From positions 62,001-126,000 of the forward strand of contig JANRMQ010000002.1 in assembly GCA_040981125.1 (NCBI GenBank): a stretch of 64,000 nt of DNA, given 5' to 3'. Below, in pieces: positions 52,375 to 61,744 of the stretch (its first letter is position 1; each line of letters starts with the position of its first letter). The position numbers and the translations under genes were made by a program. The stretch comes from DASSBQ01 sp040981125. Lineage in GTDB: Bacteria; Nitrospirota; Nitrospiria; Nitrospirales; Nitrospiraceae. The notes under the pieces are model-generated. The model ran no database searches. It had not been told where the DNA came from and was given only the letters and a program-made list of their open reading frames with translations.

Positions 52375-52980
52375 ACGCCGAGACGTGCGCCCTTCCCGGG
52401 CTCACCCACCCTTTCCCGGCGGATTTATTTCACCCGCCCGGCCACCGACTGCGGAGCAGTCGATCTCCCGAGACGCGCCTTTCCCGGCGTCACCCCGCCT
52501 CGCGTTTTAGCCTCAGGGATGGTGGCCTGCTAACCGGCGACTTATTATGTGGAAGCTTTGGCCCCGCACTTGCCGAATGAATGCGATCGCTTCAGCGACG
52601 GCGAGCACTACCCTCCTCCCGAGTTGCTCCACCATTTGCGGATGGAGTCGTAGCTTCTCAGTAGCGGGTGGAAAGGATGGGCACGGAGGTGGCCGACATA
52701 GCGGCAACTGAAGAGCAGTGACACCAGGGAGAAGCGTGGGACGACATTGTGCCGCTTCGGCACAGCCTCATAGGAGCACGCGGACCGAGCAAGAGAATAT
52801 CATCAGCAACAAGAGGATCATCGCATTATGTCGCCACCGAAGCTGCCACTTTATCTCACCTACCCTTTTCCCTGGCGCGTCGCACGCGCCTTTCCCGGCG
52901 TCACCCGCTCCAACTGTTCGTCACCCGCCCATTTTACGTTTCCATCATCTCCAGCCTCGCATCGAATTCATGGCCGCAGC
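52375..52980. repeat. Duplicated block, copy 2 (segments A, B, A', C)
   Basis: Copies of A (52375-52605), B (52665-52850, with hairpin TGTGCCG-CTT-CGGCACA), a shortened A' (52858-52912) and C (52935-52980) correspond to 48705-49265. The pair encloses the 49.3-52.3 kb genes (HigBA, SnoaL, MITE, CoA-binding, ParE). Part C is the 3' end of the Zn-ribbon gene, so this is the source copy. No complete gene lies in 52289-52933. Confidence 0.7.
52446..52462. repeat. Palindrome, variant 1
   Basis: CGACTGC-GGA-GCAGTCG, followed by ATCTCCCGAGACGCG. A second copy at 53381-53397 has a paired base change in the stem (see there). Confidence 0.75.
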
Positions 52981-53293
52981 TCAAGCAGCGGATGCAATCC
53001 GACTCAACCGTAAATTCATCGGACCTGATCCCCATGCCTCCACAGTCGGGACAACGGGCCAGATGAACTTTGACATCATTGAGGGTTTCGTATTGGGTAC
53101 CACGGAAGCAATAGACCGGTTTCCCGTCGAATAACCATGGATTGCCCTTATTGTCGACCACCGGCAGCACGATATAATGGCGGTTGACGTACTGTTCGAT
53201 TTCCCCCTGGTTGGCAAAGCCGTCTTTGATCAATTTTCCGCCCGCTGCCTCATAGAGCCCATTATCCTTCACAATTGCCTTGGTTGGGCCCAT
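52934..53293 (-). CDS. Zinc-ribbon protein of unknown function
   Basis: 119 residues from ATG 53293, with AAGGAGG about five bases upstream. CPDCGGMG and CIRCLSCGHEFD are two cysteine pairs of a treble-clef/zinc ribbon. Before them a compact domain (YVNRHYIVLPVVDNKGNPW, GKPVYCFRGTQYETLNDVK) has no clear match. The gene's 3' end is copied at 49225-49265, so it predates that duplication. Confidence 0.78.
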   Translation of the reverse strand: MGPTKAIVKDNGLYEAAGGKLIKDGFANQGEIEQYVNRHYIVLPVVDNKGNPWLFDGKPVYCFRGTQYETLNDVKVHLARCPDCGGMGIRSDEFTVESDCIRCLSCGHEFDARLEMMET

Positions 53294-53651
53294 CCCCCAC
53301 CTCCTTGTGCCATCAAGATGTTGAAATGTCTCTCCATCTCACCCTACTACCTTGTGTAAGTTTTCTCACCCACCGGCCACCGATTGCTGTGCAATCGATA
53401 CCCCGAGACGCACATTCACCAGGTTTGTTCTCGCAGTTCCAGGAGACACGACCCTCGCCGTCTCCCGCACTCCTTCGTATCGCGACCTCGCTGTGGCCGT
53501 CCACGGAAAGGCGTGTCTCGGCACGCCGGGACTGGGCACGTAGAAAGCGGCCATTTGAACATCCTGTCACCGTAAAGTCTGAATGGTGAAGCGCTCCCAC
53601 GACCGTCCCTCGTTTTGGACGCAAACACCGAACAACAACGAACCATGCGTG
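53294..53651. other. Gap of about 360 bp
   Basis: Holds the palindrome at 53381-53397 and a CCCGAGACGCA motif shared with 52463-52480. No supported ORF; the small frames here are shadows without ribosome sites. Confidence 0.5.
53381..53397. repeat. Palindrome, variant 2
   Basis: CGATTGC-TGT-GCAATCG, preceded by CCGGCCAC and followed by ATACCCCGAGACGCA. It differs from 52446-52462 by C-to-T in one arm and G-to-A in the other, so pairing is kept. The loop changed too. Confidence 0.75.
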
Positions 53652-54422
53652 CTATGCAACTCCGGAGTAATACCGCAGAATATTCGAAACTGAAATGACT
53701 CCGATGATTTCCCCGTCTTGCGTCACCGCCAAATGGCGGGTGGCTTGGTCCTTCATCATGCGGACCGCGTCGATAATGGGCCGGTGGCTTTCGATGGCGA
53801 CGAGCGGGGTCCGCATGCAGACTCGAACAGCCGTACGGGCCGGGTCGAGGCCTTTGGCGACCACCTCACGCGCGAGCATGGAGTCGGTGATGACACCCGT
53901 GTAAGACTGATTGTTTGTGACGAGGAGAGACCCTGTCTTCCACTTTTCCATGAGCTGCCCCGCTTCGCGCAAGGACGCATCTTGTGAAATGGTTCTGATA
54001 TCCGGCGACAAATGCTCGGCGACTTGCGGGCCGATCAACACATGCTCATTCCGGTTCTGTCCCTTTGTTCCGGCCGCTCGACGCGCTTCGAGCTCCGCGA
54101 TGCAGCTCTCCAGCACGCGACTACGCTGCAATAAAGTTTGACGCTCCGTATCCAAACCGACACTCTCAGGCGCCTCATCCGTCATATTGACCAAACCCGC
54201 CGCTTCTCCCACTTGCGCGTACTCGTACGCGCCCAAGAGATCGGAACTCTCTCCCAGGATATCGCTGATCAAGCGCTCGGTCTCCAGATCGAACTCTTCC
54301 AACGCGCGTGGGGCCTTGGTCCGATCAAAATACGAGCGCAGCTGGGCAAGCTGTTCCCGCAGGCGGGCAATGTTGCGATCAAGAGAGAGTCTTCGTCGCG
54401 GCGGCGGACTGAGCGTTTTCAT
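53652..54422 (-). CDS. CBS-domain protein with N-terminal coiled coil
   Basis: 256 residues from ATG 54422, with AGGAGG about five bases upstream. Residues 1-125 are helical (DRNIARLREQLAQLRSYF, LLQRSRVLESCIAELEARRA). Then a CBS pair: ISQDASLREAGQLMEKWKTG with SLLVTNNQSYTGVITDSML, and CMRTPLVAIESHRPIIDAVR with HLAVTQDGEIIGVISVSN. No enzymatic domain is visible. Likely an adenine-nucleotide-responsive regulator of an unseen partner. Confidence 0.88.
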   Translation of the reverse strand: MKTLSPPPRRRLSLDRNIARLREQLAQLRSYFDRTKAPRALEEFDLETERLISDILGESSDLLGAYEYAQVGEAAGLVNMTDEAPESVGLDTERQTLLQRSRVLESCIAELEARRAAGTKGQNRNEHVLIGPQVAEHLSPDIRTISQDASLREAGQLMEKWKTGSLLVTNNQSYTGVITDSMLAREVVAKGLDPARTAVRVCMRTPLVAIESHRPIIDAVRMMKDQATRHLAVTQDGEIIGVISVSNILRYYSGVA

Positions 54423-54715
54423 AGAAACCTCCTGTCCGGGTGGCAGGGAAGCGATCTTACGCCGGTATGAAAGACCAGGCAAGCGCCTTTTGCTCACGCA
54501 GGCTTGGCTCCTGTATCTAGTTTGTCAGCTGGTGTATCCGAATTGATAACGATCTCCAGCAAACAATCCTGCATCTTTCTCCAATCGCGCAGATAGATTG
54601 CGCGCAGACGTTCGATCGAATTTGCGTCCATCCACAGCGATTATTCCAAAGAATCAACCGTCTCATAAAGCATCGCACCCCATCATCCATGAACCAACGA
54701 GCTGGGCAATTGGAG

Positions 54716-54732
54716 TGGCAGCAAATCTGCAT
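54716..54732 (+). promoter_or_regulatory. Sigma-54-like element upstream of the MCO gene
   Basis: TGGCAGCAAATCTGCAT has GG and GC doublets 12 bases apart, with TGGCA and TGCA kept but two consensus bases changed (C to G, T to C). It is about 145 bases before ATG 54874 and overlaps the inverted repeat at 54721. The intervening 54423-54715 sequence shows no gene. Confidence 0.35.
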
Positions 54733-54742
54733 GGAGATTTGC
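54721..54742. promoter_or_regulatory. Inverted repeat, candidate operator
   Basis: Perfect 8-bp arms GCAAATCT and AGATTTGC with a 6-base spacer GCATGG, 132 bases before the multicopper oxidase start. The size and AT-rich arms fit a dimeric helix-turn-helix binding site. Confidence 0.5.
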
Positions 54743-54873
54743 ACACATTGAATCGCGTCGGAGCCGGCGCTGCATCGATTTGATGTAAAGTACGCATTTC
54801 CACTTGATAGCATTTTACAGAGGCATCCGGTCGGGACAAGAGGTTTATGAACGACTCTGCTGAGGAGGCTTTA

Positions 54874-57800
54874 ATGAAATTCGCAAGAAGCTCGTGGACG
54901 CTGCTCGGCATCGTAGGGTGCCTATTCATCAGCGGCGCTTGTTCCAGCATTTCGAGCCATAGTACCGGGAGCTCCACTCAAGGCGGCCCTCCACTGCCGC
55001 CAGTTTGCTCACGTTTAGTCAAAGCGGAGGTGGTGGCATTGGAGCAGGCTGTTGTGCTGAATCGGTTCGGCGCCTTCAACCCTTCAGGAATGCTCTTCGC
55101 GCTCAAGCATGACGTGGTGCTCTCCGATGGCACGGCCTTGGACGACCGCAACTTCAAGAACGCGCCCGGCAATGTTCGACTCAGAGATGACAAGCGACCA
55201 AGACCTATGGTGCTGCGCGTCAACGAGGGTGAGTGTCTCGAGGTGCGATTTCACAATCTCCTCATGCCGGGCGTTCCGGAGCAGCGCGACCGAGGTCCTG
55301 AACAGTACGACGGGAAAGTGCCTGCCCATATGGAAGATCCGAGCGGCGTGGTCTATCCAACCGAGAATGGACGGACCGGCCGTGAACTGGTCACGGCGTC
55401 CGCGATCAGCAACGATTGGCCGCATACACGCGTAGCCTCTTTCCACGTCAATGGCTTGGCGTATGTGCCGATCACGAGAGAGGAATGTCCGGTTACGAAG
55501 GCCAACAGCAAGGATGGCCGCATTACGGTGGAAGAGCTATGGATCTGTGGGACCGACGGAGACAATGTTGGCCTGAACAAAGGCATCGTGAACATGAATA
55601 CGGGTAATGATCCCAAGTTGAAGTCTCGGAAAGAAGAGATCGAAAACCAAGGGACGCTGGTCAAGCCGGGAGAACACGCGATCTACCGCTATCGCGCCTT
55701 CCGGGAGGGAACCTATTTCGCCTATTCCACTGGTGCGACCGTGGGAGGCGAAGGGGATGGTGGGCAACTTGGGATGGGATTATTCGGGGCCGTCAATGTG
55801 CAGCCCAAAGGTTCGAGGTGGTATCGCTCGCAGGTCAGCCACCAAGACCTGCAAGAGGTCACGGTCTCCCAAGACTCAAGCTCCGGTCGGCATCCATACC
55901 GCGTGATCGACTACGAGAAGCGGCACGCCGGTGGGCCGCACAAGGATAGACCGATTCTCGCCATGCGCGATGGCGATGAGATCGTCCATTCGGACTTGAA
56001 TGCCGTCGTCGTCCTCGACAACCATCTAAAATCAAACGGCAGCCATGATGACGGGCATGACACAACATCGCCGAACAAACATTGCAAAGACTATATGCAT
56101 GGAAATTCTTGCGGACAATCGTACCGTGAGTTCACGGTCATCATGCACGATGAGGTGAAAGCGATCCAAGCCTTCCAGGAACTGGAGGATCCCGGCAACC
56201 CGCTGCACTACGTCAAGGACGGAATGGGAATCAATTACGGGGTCGCCGGGATGGGTGCCATGGTCATGGGACGCCAACGCCGCGTTGCACCTCTGAGAGA
56301 CTGCAAGGAATGCCGCGCGGAGGAATTTTTCCTGAGTTCATGGGCGAATGGGGATCCGGCTCTCCTCCTCAAATGGGACAAGGTCAATCCGGCCAAACCG
56401 GTCGGCGCGCTTTATCCGGACGATCCGTCCAATGTGCACCACTCCTATCTCGGTGATCCGGTCCGGTTTCGCAATATCCATGCAGGACCGAAAGAAACCC
56501 ATGTGTTTCACCTCCATGCCCATCAATGGGTAATGGATCCAAGTGATCCGGGATCGACGTACCTCGACTCGCAAACAATCTCGCCGGGAGCCACGTTCAG
56601 CTACGAGGTGGAGTTTGGAGGATCCGGGAACAGGAACCGGTCGGCGGGGGATTCCATTTTCCACTGTCATCTGTATCCGCATTTCGCCCAGGGCATGTGG
56701 GAGCTGTGGCGCGTGCATGATGTCTTCGAGGACGGTACACCCGGGCTCAATATGCCTGCCGGTGCGACCCAGGGACGGAATTACCCGGACGCGGAGGTGA
56801 GCGGAGGCACGGAGAATCCCGCCGTGGTCCCCCTGCCTGGAACAGCCTTGCCGCCCATGCCGACCGCCGACTTTCGCGGATATCCATTCTACGTAGCGGG
56901 CCAAGCGGGACATCGGCCGCCACAGCCGCCGTTGGACATGGATTGCGAAAGGGACGAATGGATGGAATGCAAAAAGGAGCGGGTCTTCGACGGAGGCCTG
57001 CCGCGACACGTGCTCACGGGCGGCTTCAATTCGACGAGGCCTGCGGCCGACAGCGGTCAGGTGCTCAACCAGGACGTTGTCGATGAGGCCTTGGCTAAGG
57101 GCGGGCTCGTGGCGAAGCTCAACGCCGCCAAGGTCTATAAACTGAATCCCAACTCGCTCTTGGCTTTGGCGGAACAATGGGAAGGCATCGGCGCGTTACG
57201 TCAATTGGACCTGAAAGGGACTCCCGAAGAACAGACCGCCATGAAGTTCCACGAGGGAGAATTGGTCGCGCCAGGCTTTCAGAAAACCACGACGGCCCAA
57301 TCCCCTCATTCGGACCCACCTGGATGGGGACAGGAGCCCAAGGGGTATATCACGGACTGGGCGACCGAGAAGAACGGTGGCGTCAAGCGAGCCGGGGACG
57401 CGGTGTTCTACGTGAACGGACGTCTACCGAAACCCGGTGCTCCCTTTGCGGACCCCTGTCCGAAGAAGGCGCCGCCACGGCAGTACAAGGCCGGCGTGAT
57501 TCAAACGGAGCTCACCGTCAACCGGCATGGATGGTTTGATCCGCAGGCACGCATCCTGGCATTGGAGCAGGATATTCAAGACATCATCGATCCGGATACG
57601 CGGACTCACCTGCCGGACCCGCTTTTCTTCCGCGCCAATTCCGGCGACTGCATCACCTTCATGCATTCGAATTTTCTGCCGAACGCGATGGGATTGGACG
57701 ATTTCCAGATTTACACGCCGACCGACACGGTGGGGCAACATATCCATCTGGTCAAGTTCGATGTCATGGCCTCAGACGGTTCGGGCAACGGGTGGAACTA

Positions 57801-60800
57801 TGAGGACGGCACGTTCTCACCCGAAGAGGTGCGTGAACGTATCATCGCGTATAACCGATCGCAAAAACAGGCGGGCAAACCGGCAGATCAATTCTTGACC
57901 TTCAAAACGCACCCGCTGTTTGAAGCGAATTGTCCCGATGGGGATGGGAAAGTGAACTGCGAGGCGCTCCGGGAGAAGGGCCAGTGTCCGGCCTGGACGA
58001 TGAGTCAGTTGGACATGGAGAACCGGATCCCCATGCTCACCGCCTCTACCGACGAGGAAAAGGAAAAGCTGGAGGCGCTCAAGCGAGATCTGAAGGAGAT
58101 CAACGAAAAGCATCCCTACTGTGCTGCGCAACGGACCATACAGCGCTGGTATGCCGATCCGATCCTCGATCCCAAGACCCAGCGCGATTACACCCTGCGC
58201 ACCGTGTTCACGCACGATCACTTTGGTCCGAGCACCCATCAACAACACGGGTTATACGCCGCGCTTGTCATCGAACCGGCCAACTCCGTATGGCTGCCCA
58301 TCGATAGAAATGAATTGGCGACAGGAGACGTCAGCGATCCGCAAAGAGTCATCGGCGGGGCGGATTTCTTCAGTTCTCCCGGCACCGGCGATCCATCAAC
58401 CGAGCTGCGCCAACCGCTCAAGGTCGGCGGGAGGGAAGACGGCGGCCCAACGTCTACGCGGGCCAACATTATTGCGCCGAAATGCATCGGCAAGAAACAC
58501 TCCAATCCCATGAACCCGGGCTGGAATCCCGCCCAAGCAGGCGAAGACTGCCCGGATCAAAGTCGGCAGACTCACGATACGAGGCGCGAATTTGCGATGG
58601 CCTTTGCCGATTTTTCCATTCTCTATAATACGGCGCTGGAACCGATCAATCCCGAAGAACGCGACCTCTCGGCCCTGCGGTTCGGCCGGCGCCAGGTCCC
58701 GATCAACCTGCCGAAACCCTTGGGCATTTCCTCGGAAGACCCGGGCACCCAGCTCATCAACTATCGCAACGAACCGCTGCCGTTGCGGATTACTGATCGG
58801 TCGCCGACTCCCGACCTGGGAGGATTCGACTACCGGCAGACACCCTGCGCGGTCGGCGATCTACGCTGCACCGGAGATATGGCCAATGTCTTCAGCACCA
58901 AGGCGCATAAGAACCGCGATAGAGATTTAGCCTCCACCGCCTACGGGGCTACGGTCTCCCCATCGACACGCGCGCTGCTAAAGAATATGGGCCTGGAGAA
59001 CAAGCTGAATGACGCCTTGGAAAAGATTGAACGCTGGCGCGTGGATTTCACCTGCGCACTTTATCCTGACAACCAACAACCGCAAAACACGTGCAAGCAA
59101 AGCCACATGATGAACCACGAGCCATGGCGGGAAATGGGCGATCCCGCTACCCCGATTCTGCCGGCCTATGAAGGCGACCGGGTACAGATTCGCCTGATCC
59201 AGGGTGCACAGGAAGCGCAGCATGTCTTCACAATGAACGGCGTGAAATGGCTGCGAGAGCCCGGCGTAACAACTTCCGGCTATGTGAACACCCAACCGCT
59301 GGGTATCTCCGAACATTTTGAATTCGACATTAAGACGATGGCCGCCGATGCCAGCCAGACTGATTACTTGTACTTCGGCTCATCCGTGGATCAACTCTGG
59401 GACGGTATGTGGGGTCTCATGCGAGCCTACGGCACACCTCGGTACGATGAAGGGGAAAAAGATCGTGAGGATGTGGCTCGCCTTCCCGGCCTCGCGCTAC
59501 CGCTTGAAATAGGTAGCGGAGACAAGCCTGCGCAGGTATGCCAAGTCGTGGGATCAGAGAACCGCCTAAAGATCGGAATCAGCGCGGTCCGAATCTGTCA
59601 GCTCACAGGCGAATGCGGAAAGGCAGACGGCCTTACACACGGCGGTATTCCGTACAACCGGCGGCTCGGCATTGCAGATCCGAACGGCATCATTTTCGTT
59701 CGTAACAACCGGCTGCCGGGCGCGGTGGAAGAGCCGAATGACTTCTTGAATAAAACGAATGAGGAGATCCTTGAGCGACTCAAGGATGAATTCGTGTCCG
59801 GACAGCGCCGCATTGAACCGCTGGTTCTGCGAGCCCCTGCAGGATCGTGCCTGGAAGTAGAACTGACCAACCATCTGCCCGAAGTGCTGCCGGACGGACC
59901 CAGCATGAATGCAAGCCACGCATCGGACAACTTCATGTCGATGACGTTGGACGGTTTCAATTACAACCAGTTCCGGATGTCGTCCACCATCGGACTGTCC
60001 GCCCCGCTGGTCGCACAGTATGCCCGTACCTCCGATGGCAGCAATGTGGGCCTGAACGATGACCCTGGGTCGGACGTCGGAGGGCTGGTGCCGGCATGCC
60101 CAAAATCAGACCCGAACGGCGATAGCTGCCAGCTGTCGAAAGTGTTCTGGTACGCCGGAGACTTCCGGCTAGAACAGGATCCGGGAAGGACTAAGGAAAT
60201 CGGCCGTCAAGTCGCCGTACCGATCGAGTTCGGAGCGATCCCGCTTCGCAGCTTCGGCGATGCAATCAAACACCCGGCCCACGGCGCGATCGGAGCATTG
60301 GTAATTGGACCGAAAGGCAGCAAGGTCTGTCGGTCGAATGACCCACGGGAGCAGCGGGCAGATGAGAGAACTGATCTGAGCGCGACTATCTGCGATCCCG
60401 ACGGGAACCGGCTCTATCGGGATTTCGTCATGGTGCTCCAGGATGCCGTGGATGCCAAGCAAGCCGGCTGGCCGATCCCGAATCTCAAGGGCGCGGAAGA
60501 GCCGGACGACTATGGGATCAAGGCGGTCAACTATCGAATGGAGCCTTTGTGGGGACGGCGTGGCGGTGATCCGTCGATCGAGTTTGAGGAACGTAACGAA
60601 TTCGACTATTCCCATGTTTTAAGTTCGAAGCATAGCGCCTCGCATTGTCAAGCCGGTATCACGCCGCTGTCCGATCTGACTGCGCGCGGGTTGGATCCCT
60701 GCGATCCGGAGACGCCCATCTACGTGGCCCGCACCGGCAGCGAGATTCGACTGCGTATCGTACATCCGGGCGGACACACGAGACAGCAGGCCATCACCCT

Positions 60801-61104
60801 CCATGGGCATCACTGGAATCCATTCCCTTGGAAAGCAGGCTCGACGGAAATGTACGCCGATAGCGAAGCCGCGCTTAAGGACAGTTGGATTGTCCAGGGC
60901 AGCTACAACGCGGTCGGGCCGATGATGGCGGCGAATCTGTTGACCAAGGCCGGAGGCGATCATTCTATCCCAGGGGATTACCTTTTCCGCAGCCAGGCCA
61001 GCTTCGTATTCGACGGAGGAATCTGGGGCTTGCTACGAGTGGTCGATTCCGAGCCATCCGGCATGCATGAGGCGGCATCTCACGAGAGCAACAAAAATAA
61101 GTGA
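54874..61104 (+). CDS. Giant multicopper oxidase lipoprotein, permuted copper motifs
   Basis: 2076 residues from ATG 54874, which has GAGGAGG about six bases upstream (an ORF start at 54847 lacks one). A lipobox (FISGACSS) indicates a lipid-anchored exported protein. Three homologous modules begin near N63, N883 and N1595 (RFGAFNPSG, RHGWFDPQA, RRLGIADPNG). Copper sites: HVFHLHAHQW (H543, H546, H548, H550) and HCHLYPHFAQGM (H597, C598, H599, H603, M608) in module 1; HIH (H956, H958) and HDHFGPSTHQQH (H1114, H1116, H1122, H1125) in module 2. Together these are the four motifs of a blue multicopper oxidase but in C-terminal-first order, as described for MnxG. Module 3 keeps the fold, not the histidines. 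Substrate unknown; metal oxidation is a fair hypothesis. Confidence 0.93.
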   Translation: MKFARSSWTLLGIVGCLFISGACSSISSHSTGSSTQGGPPLPPVCSRLVKAEVVALEQAVVLNRFGAFNPSGMLFALKHDVVLSDGTALDDRNFKNAPGNVRLRDDKRPRPMVLRVNEGECLEVRFHNLLMPGVPEQRDRGPEQYDGKVPAHMEDPSGVVYPTENGRTGRELVTASAISNDWPHTRVASFHVNGLAYVPITREECPVTKANSKDGRITVEELWICGTDGDNVGLNKGIVNMNTGNDPKLKSRKEEIENQGTLVKPGEHAIYRYRAFREGTYFAYSTGATVGGEGDGGQLGMGLFGAVNVQPKGSRWYRSQVSHQDLQEVTVSQDSSSGRHPYRVIDYEKRHAGGPHKDRPILAMRDGDEIVHSDLNAVVVLDNHLKSNGSHDDGHDTTSPNKHCKDYMHGNSCGQSYREFTVIMHDEVKAIQAFQELEDPGNPLHYVKDGMGINYGVAGMGAMVMGRQRRVAPLRDCKECRAEEFFLSSWANGDPALLLKWDKVNPAKPVGALYPDDPSNVHHSYLGDPVRFRNIHAGPKETHVFHLHAHQWVMDPSDPGSTYLDSQTISPGATFSYEVEFGGSGNRNRSAGDSIFHCHLYPHFAQGMWELWRVHDVFEDGTPGLNMPAGATQGRNYPDAEVSGGTENPAVVPLPGTALPPMPTADFRGYPFYVAGQAGHRPPQPPLDMDCERDEWMECKKERVFDGGLPRHVLTGGFNSTRPAADSGQVLNQDVVDEALAKGGLVAKLNAAKVYKLNPNSLLALAEQWEGIGALRQLDLKGTPEEQTAMKFHEGELVAPGFQKTTTAQSPHSDPPGWGQEPKGYITDWATEKNGGVKRAGDAVFYVNGRLPKPGAPFADPCPKKAPPRQYKAGVIQTELTVNRHGWFDPQARILALEQDIQDIIDPDTRTHLPDPLFFRANSGDCITFMHSNFLPNAMGLDDFQIYTPTDTVGQHIHLVKFDVMASDGSGNGWNYEDGTFSPEEVRERIIAYNRSQKQAGKPADQFLTFKTHPLFEANCPDGDGKVNCEALREKGQCPAWTMSQLDMENRIPMLTASTDEEKEKLEALKRDLKEINEKHPYCAAQRTIQRWYADPILDPKTQRDYTLRTVFTHDHFGPSTHQQHGLYAALVIEPANSVWLPIDRNELATGDVSDPQRVIGGADFFSSPGTGDPSTELRQPLKVGGREDGGPTSTRANIIAPKCIGKKHSNPMNPGWNPAQAGEDCPDQSRQTHDTRREFAMAFADFSILYNTALEPINPEERDLSALRFGRRQVPINLPKPLGISSEDPGTQLINYRNEPLPLRITDRSPTPDLGGFDYRQTPCAVGDLRCTGDMANVFSTKAHKNRDRDLASTAYGATVSPSTRALLKNMGLENKLNDALEKIERWRVDFTCALYPDNQQPQNTCKQSHMMNHEPWREMGDPATPILPAYEGDRVQIRLIQGAQEAQHVFTMNGVKWLREPGVTTSGYVNTQPLGISEHFEFDIKTMAADASQTDYLYFGSSVDQLWDGMWGLMRAYGTPRYDEGEKDREDVARLPGLALPLEIGSGDKPAQVCQVVGSENRLKIGISAVRICQLTGECGKADGLTHGGIPYNRRLGIADPNGIIFVRNNRLPGAVEEPNDFLNKTNEEILERLKDEFVSGQRRIEPLVLRAPAGSCLEVELTNHLPEVLPDGPSMNASHASDNFMSMTLDGFNYNQFRMSSTIGLSAPLVAQYARTSDGSNVGLNDDPGSDVGGLVPACPKSDPNGDSCQLSKVFWYAGDFRLEQDPGRTKEIGRQVAVPIEFGAIPLRSFGDAIKHPAHGAIGALVIGPKGSKVCRSNDPREQRADERTDLSATICDPDGNRLYRDFVMVLQDAVDAKQAGWPIPNLKGAEEPDDYGIKAVNYRMEPLWGRRGGDPSIEFEERNEFDYSHVLSSKHSASHCQAGITPLSDLTARGLDPCDPETPIYVARTGSEIRLRIVHPGGHTRQQAITLHGHHWNPFPWKAGSTEMYADSEAALKDSWIVQGSYNAVGPMMAANLLTKAGGDHSIPGDYLFRSQASFVFDGGIWGLLRVVDSEPSGMHEAASHESNKNK

Positions 61105-61123
61105 ACTGAGAAGGAGAGTCAAC

Positions 61124-61744
61124 ATGGCGCCTTGCAATGAGCTGAAGACACAACCCGACATCGAAGCGCTTCCCGGCTGTCGAACCTTGCGCTGGTATGA
61201 CAACCCATTACAACCGGGGAAACGATTCCGATCTAGAAAGCAGTTGAGGGATTGGGATGGGACAAACGTTTATCGCCTACCAGAAGATCAAAACATCGGC
61301 GTGGATGTCGATGAGGTTGAGGTCACGATCCGTACCTGCACGCGGGACGACATGGATGTGAATTTTAGCGAAGGAGCTAGTGTCCTCAAATGCAAAGCCG
61401 ACGACCCGCTTGTGAACATTGTCCACCTGCAGTTCAATCCTCCAGTGAAAGCGGTTGGCGCCTCCGTAACAGGTAACTGGAAGGACGGACGAGAATATAT
61501 GGTAGCCCTCACACTCGTTCTCAAGGATGGTTCGAAGTGTACGCCGTTTGCCACCGCTCCGACAGGGAAATTCAGTTCGCAGCGAGGTACGGCGCCGTTC
61601 GTCGGCGCTGAAGCGACGGACGGCAACAATCCGATCGCAGAAATGTATTGCGATATCTATCTGGCGGACCAGCTTATCGATGACCAGGCGGATGTCCTGA
61701 TCAGCGATTTGTATTTCGTCCCGAACAACACGAGCAACCCATGA
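61124..61744 (+). CDS. Beta-sandwich protein of unknown function
   Basis: 206 residues from ATG 61124, with AAGGAGAG about seven bases upstream. The sequence is strand-rich with conserved-looking turns: NIGVDVDEVEVTIRTCTRDD, DPLVNIVHLQFNPPVKAVGA, GREYMVALTLVLKDGSKC, ending DVLISDLYFVPNN, as in jelly-roll accessory domains whose last strand ends in a hydrophobic -LYFVP. No signal peptide is evident. Its stop overlaps the propeller gene start. Likely an accessory protein of the oxidase. Confidence 0.7.
   Translation: MAPCNELKTQPDIEALPGCRTLRWYDNPLQPGKRFRSRKQLRDWDGTNVYRLPEDQNIGVDVDEVEVTIRTCTRDDMDVNFSEGASVLKCKADDPLVNIVHLQFNPPVKAVGASVTGNWKDGREYMVALTLVLKDGSKCTPFATAPTGKFSSQRGTAPFVGAEATDGNNPIAEMYCDIYLADQLIDDQADVLISDLYFVPNNTSNP

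Noticed and set aside
54874..61104. Reading the giant protein as several fused bacterial laccases with full sites
   Set aside because: Only one complete set of four motifs exists, split between modules 1 and 2; the other half-domains lack histidines.
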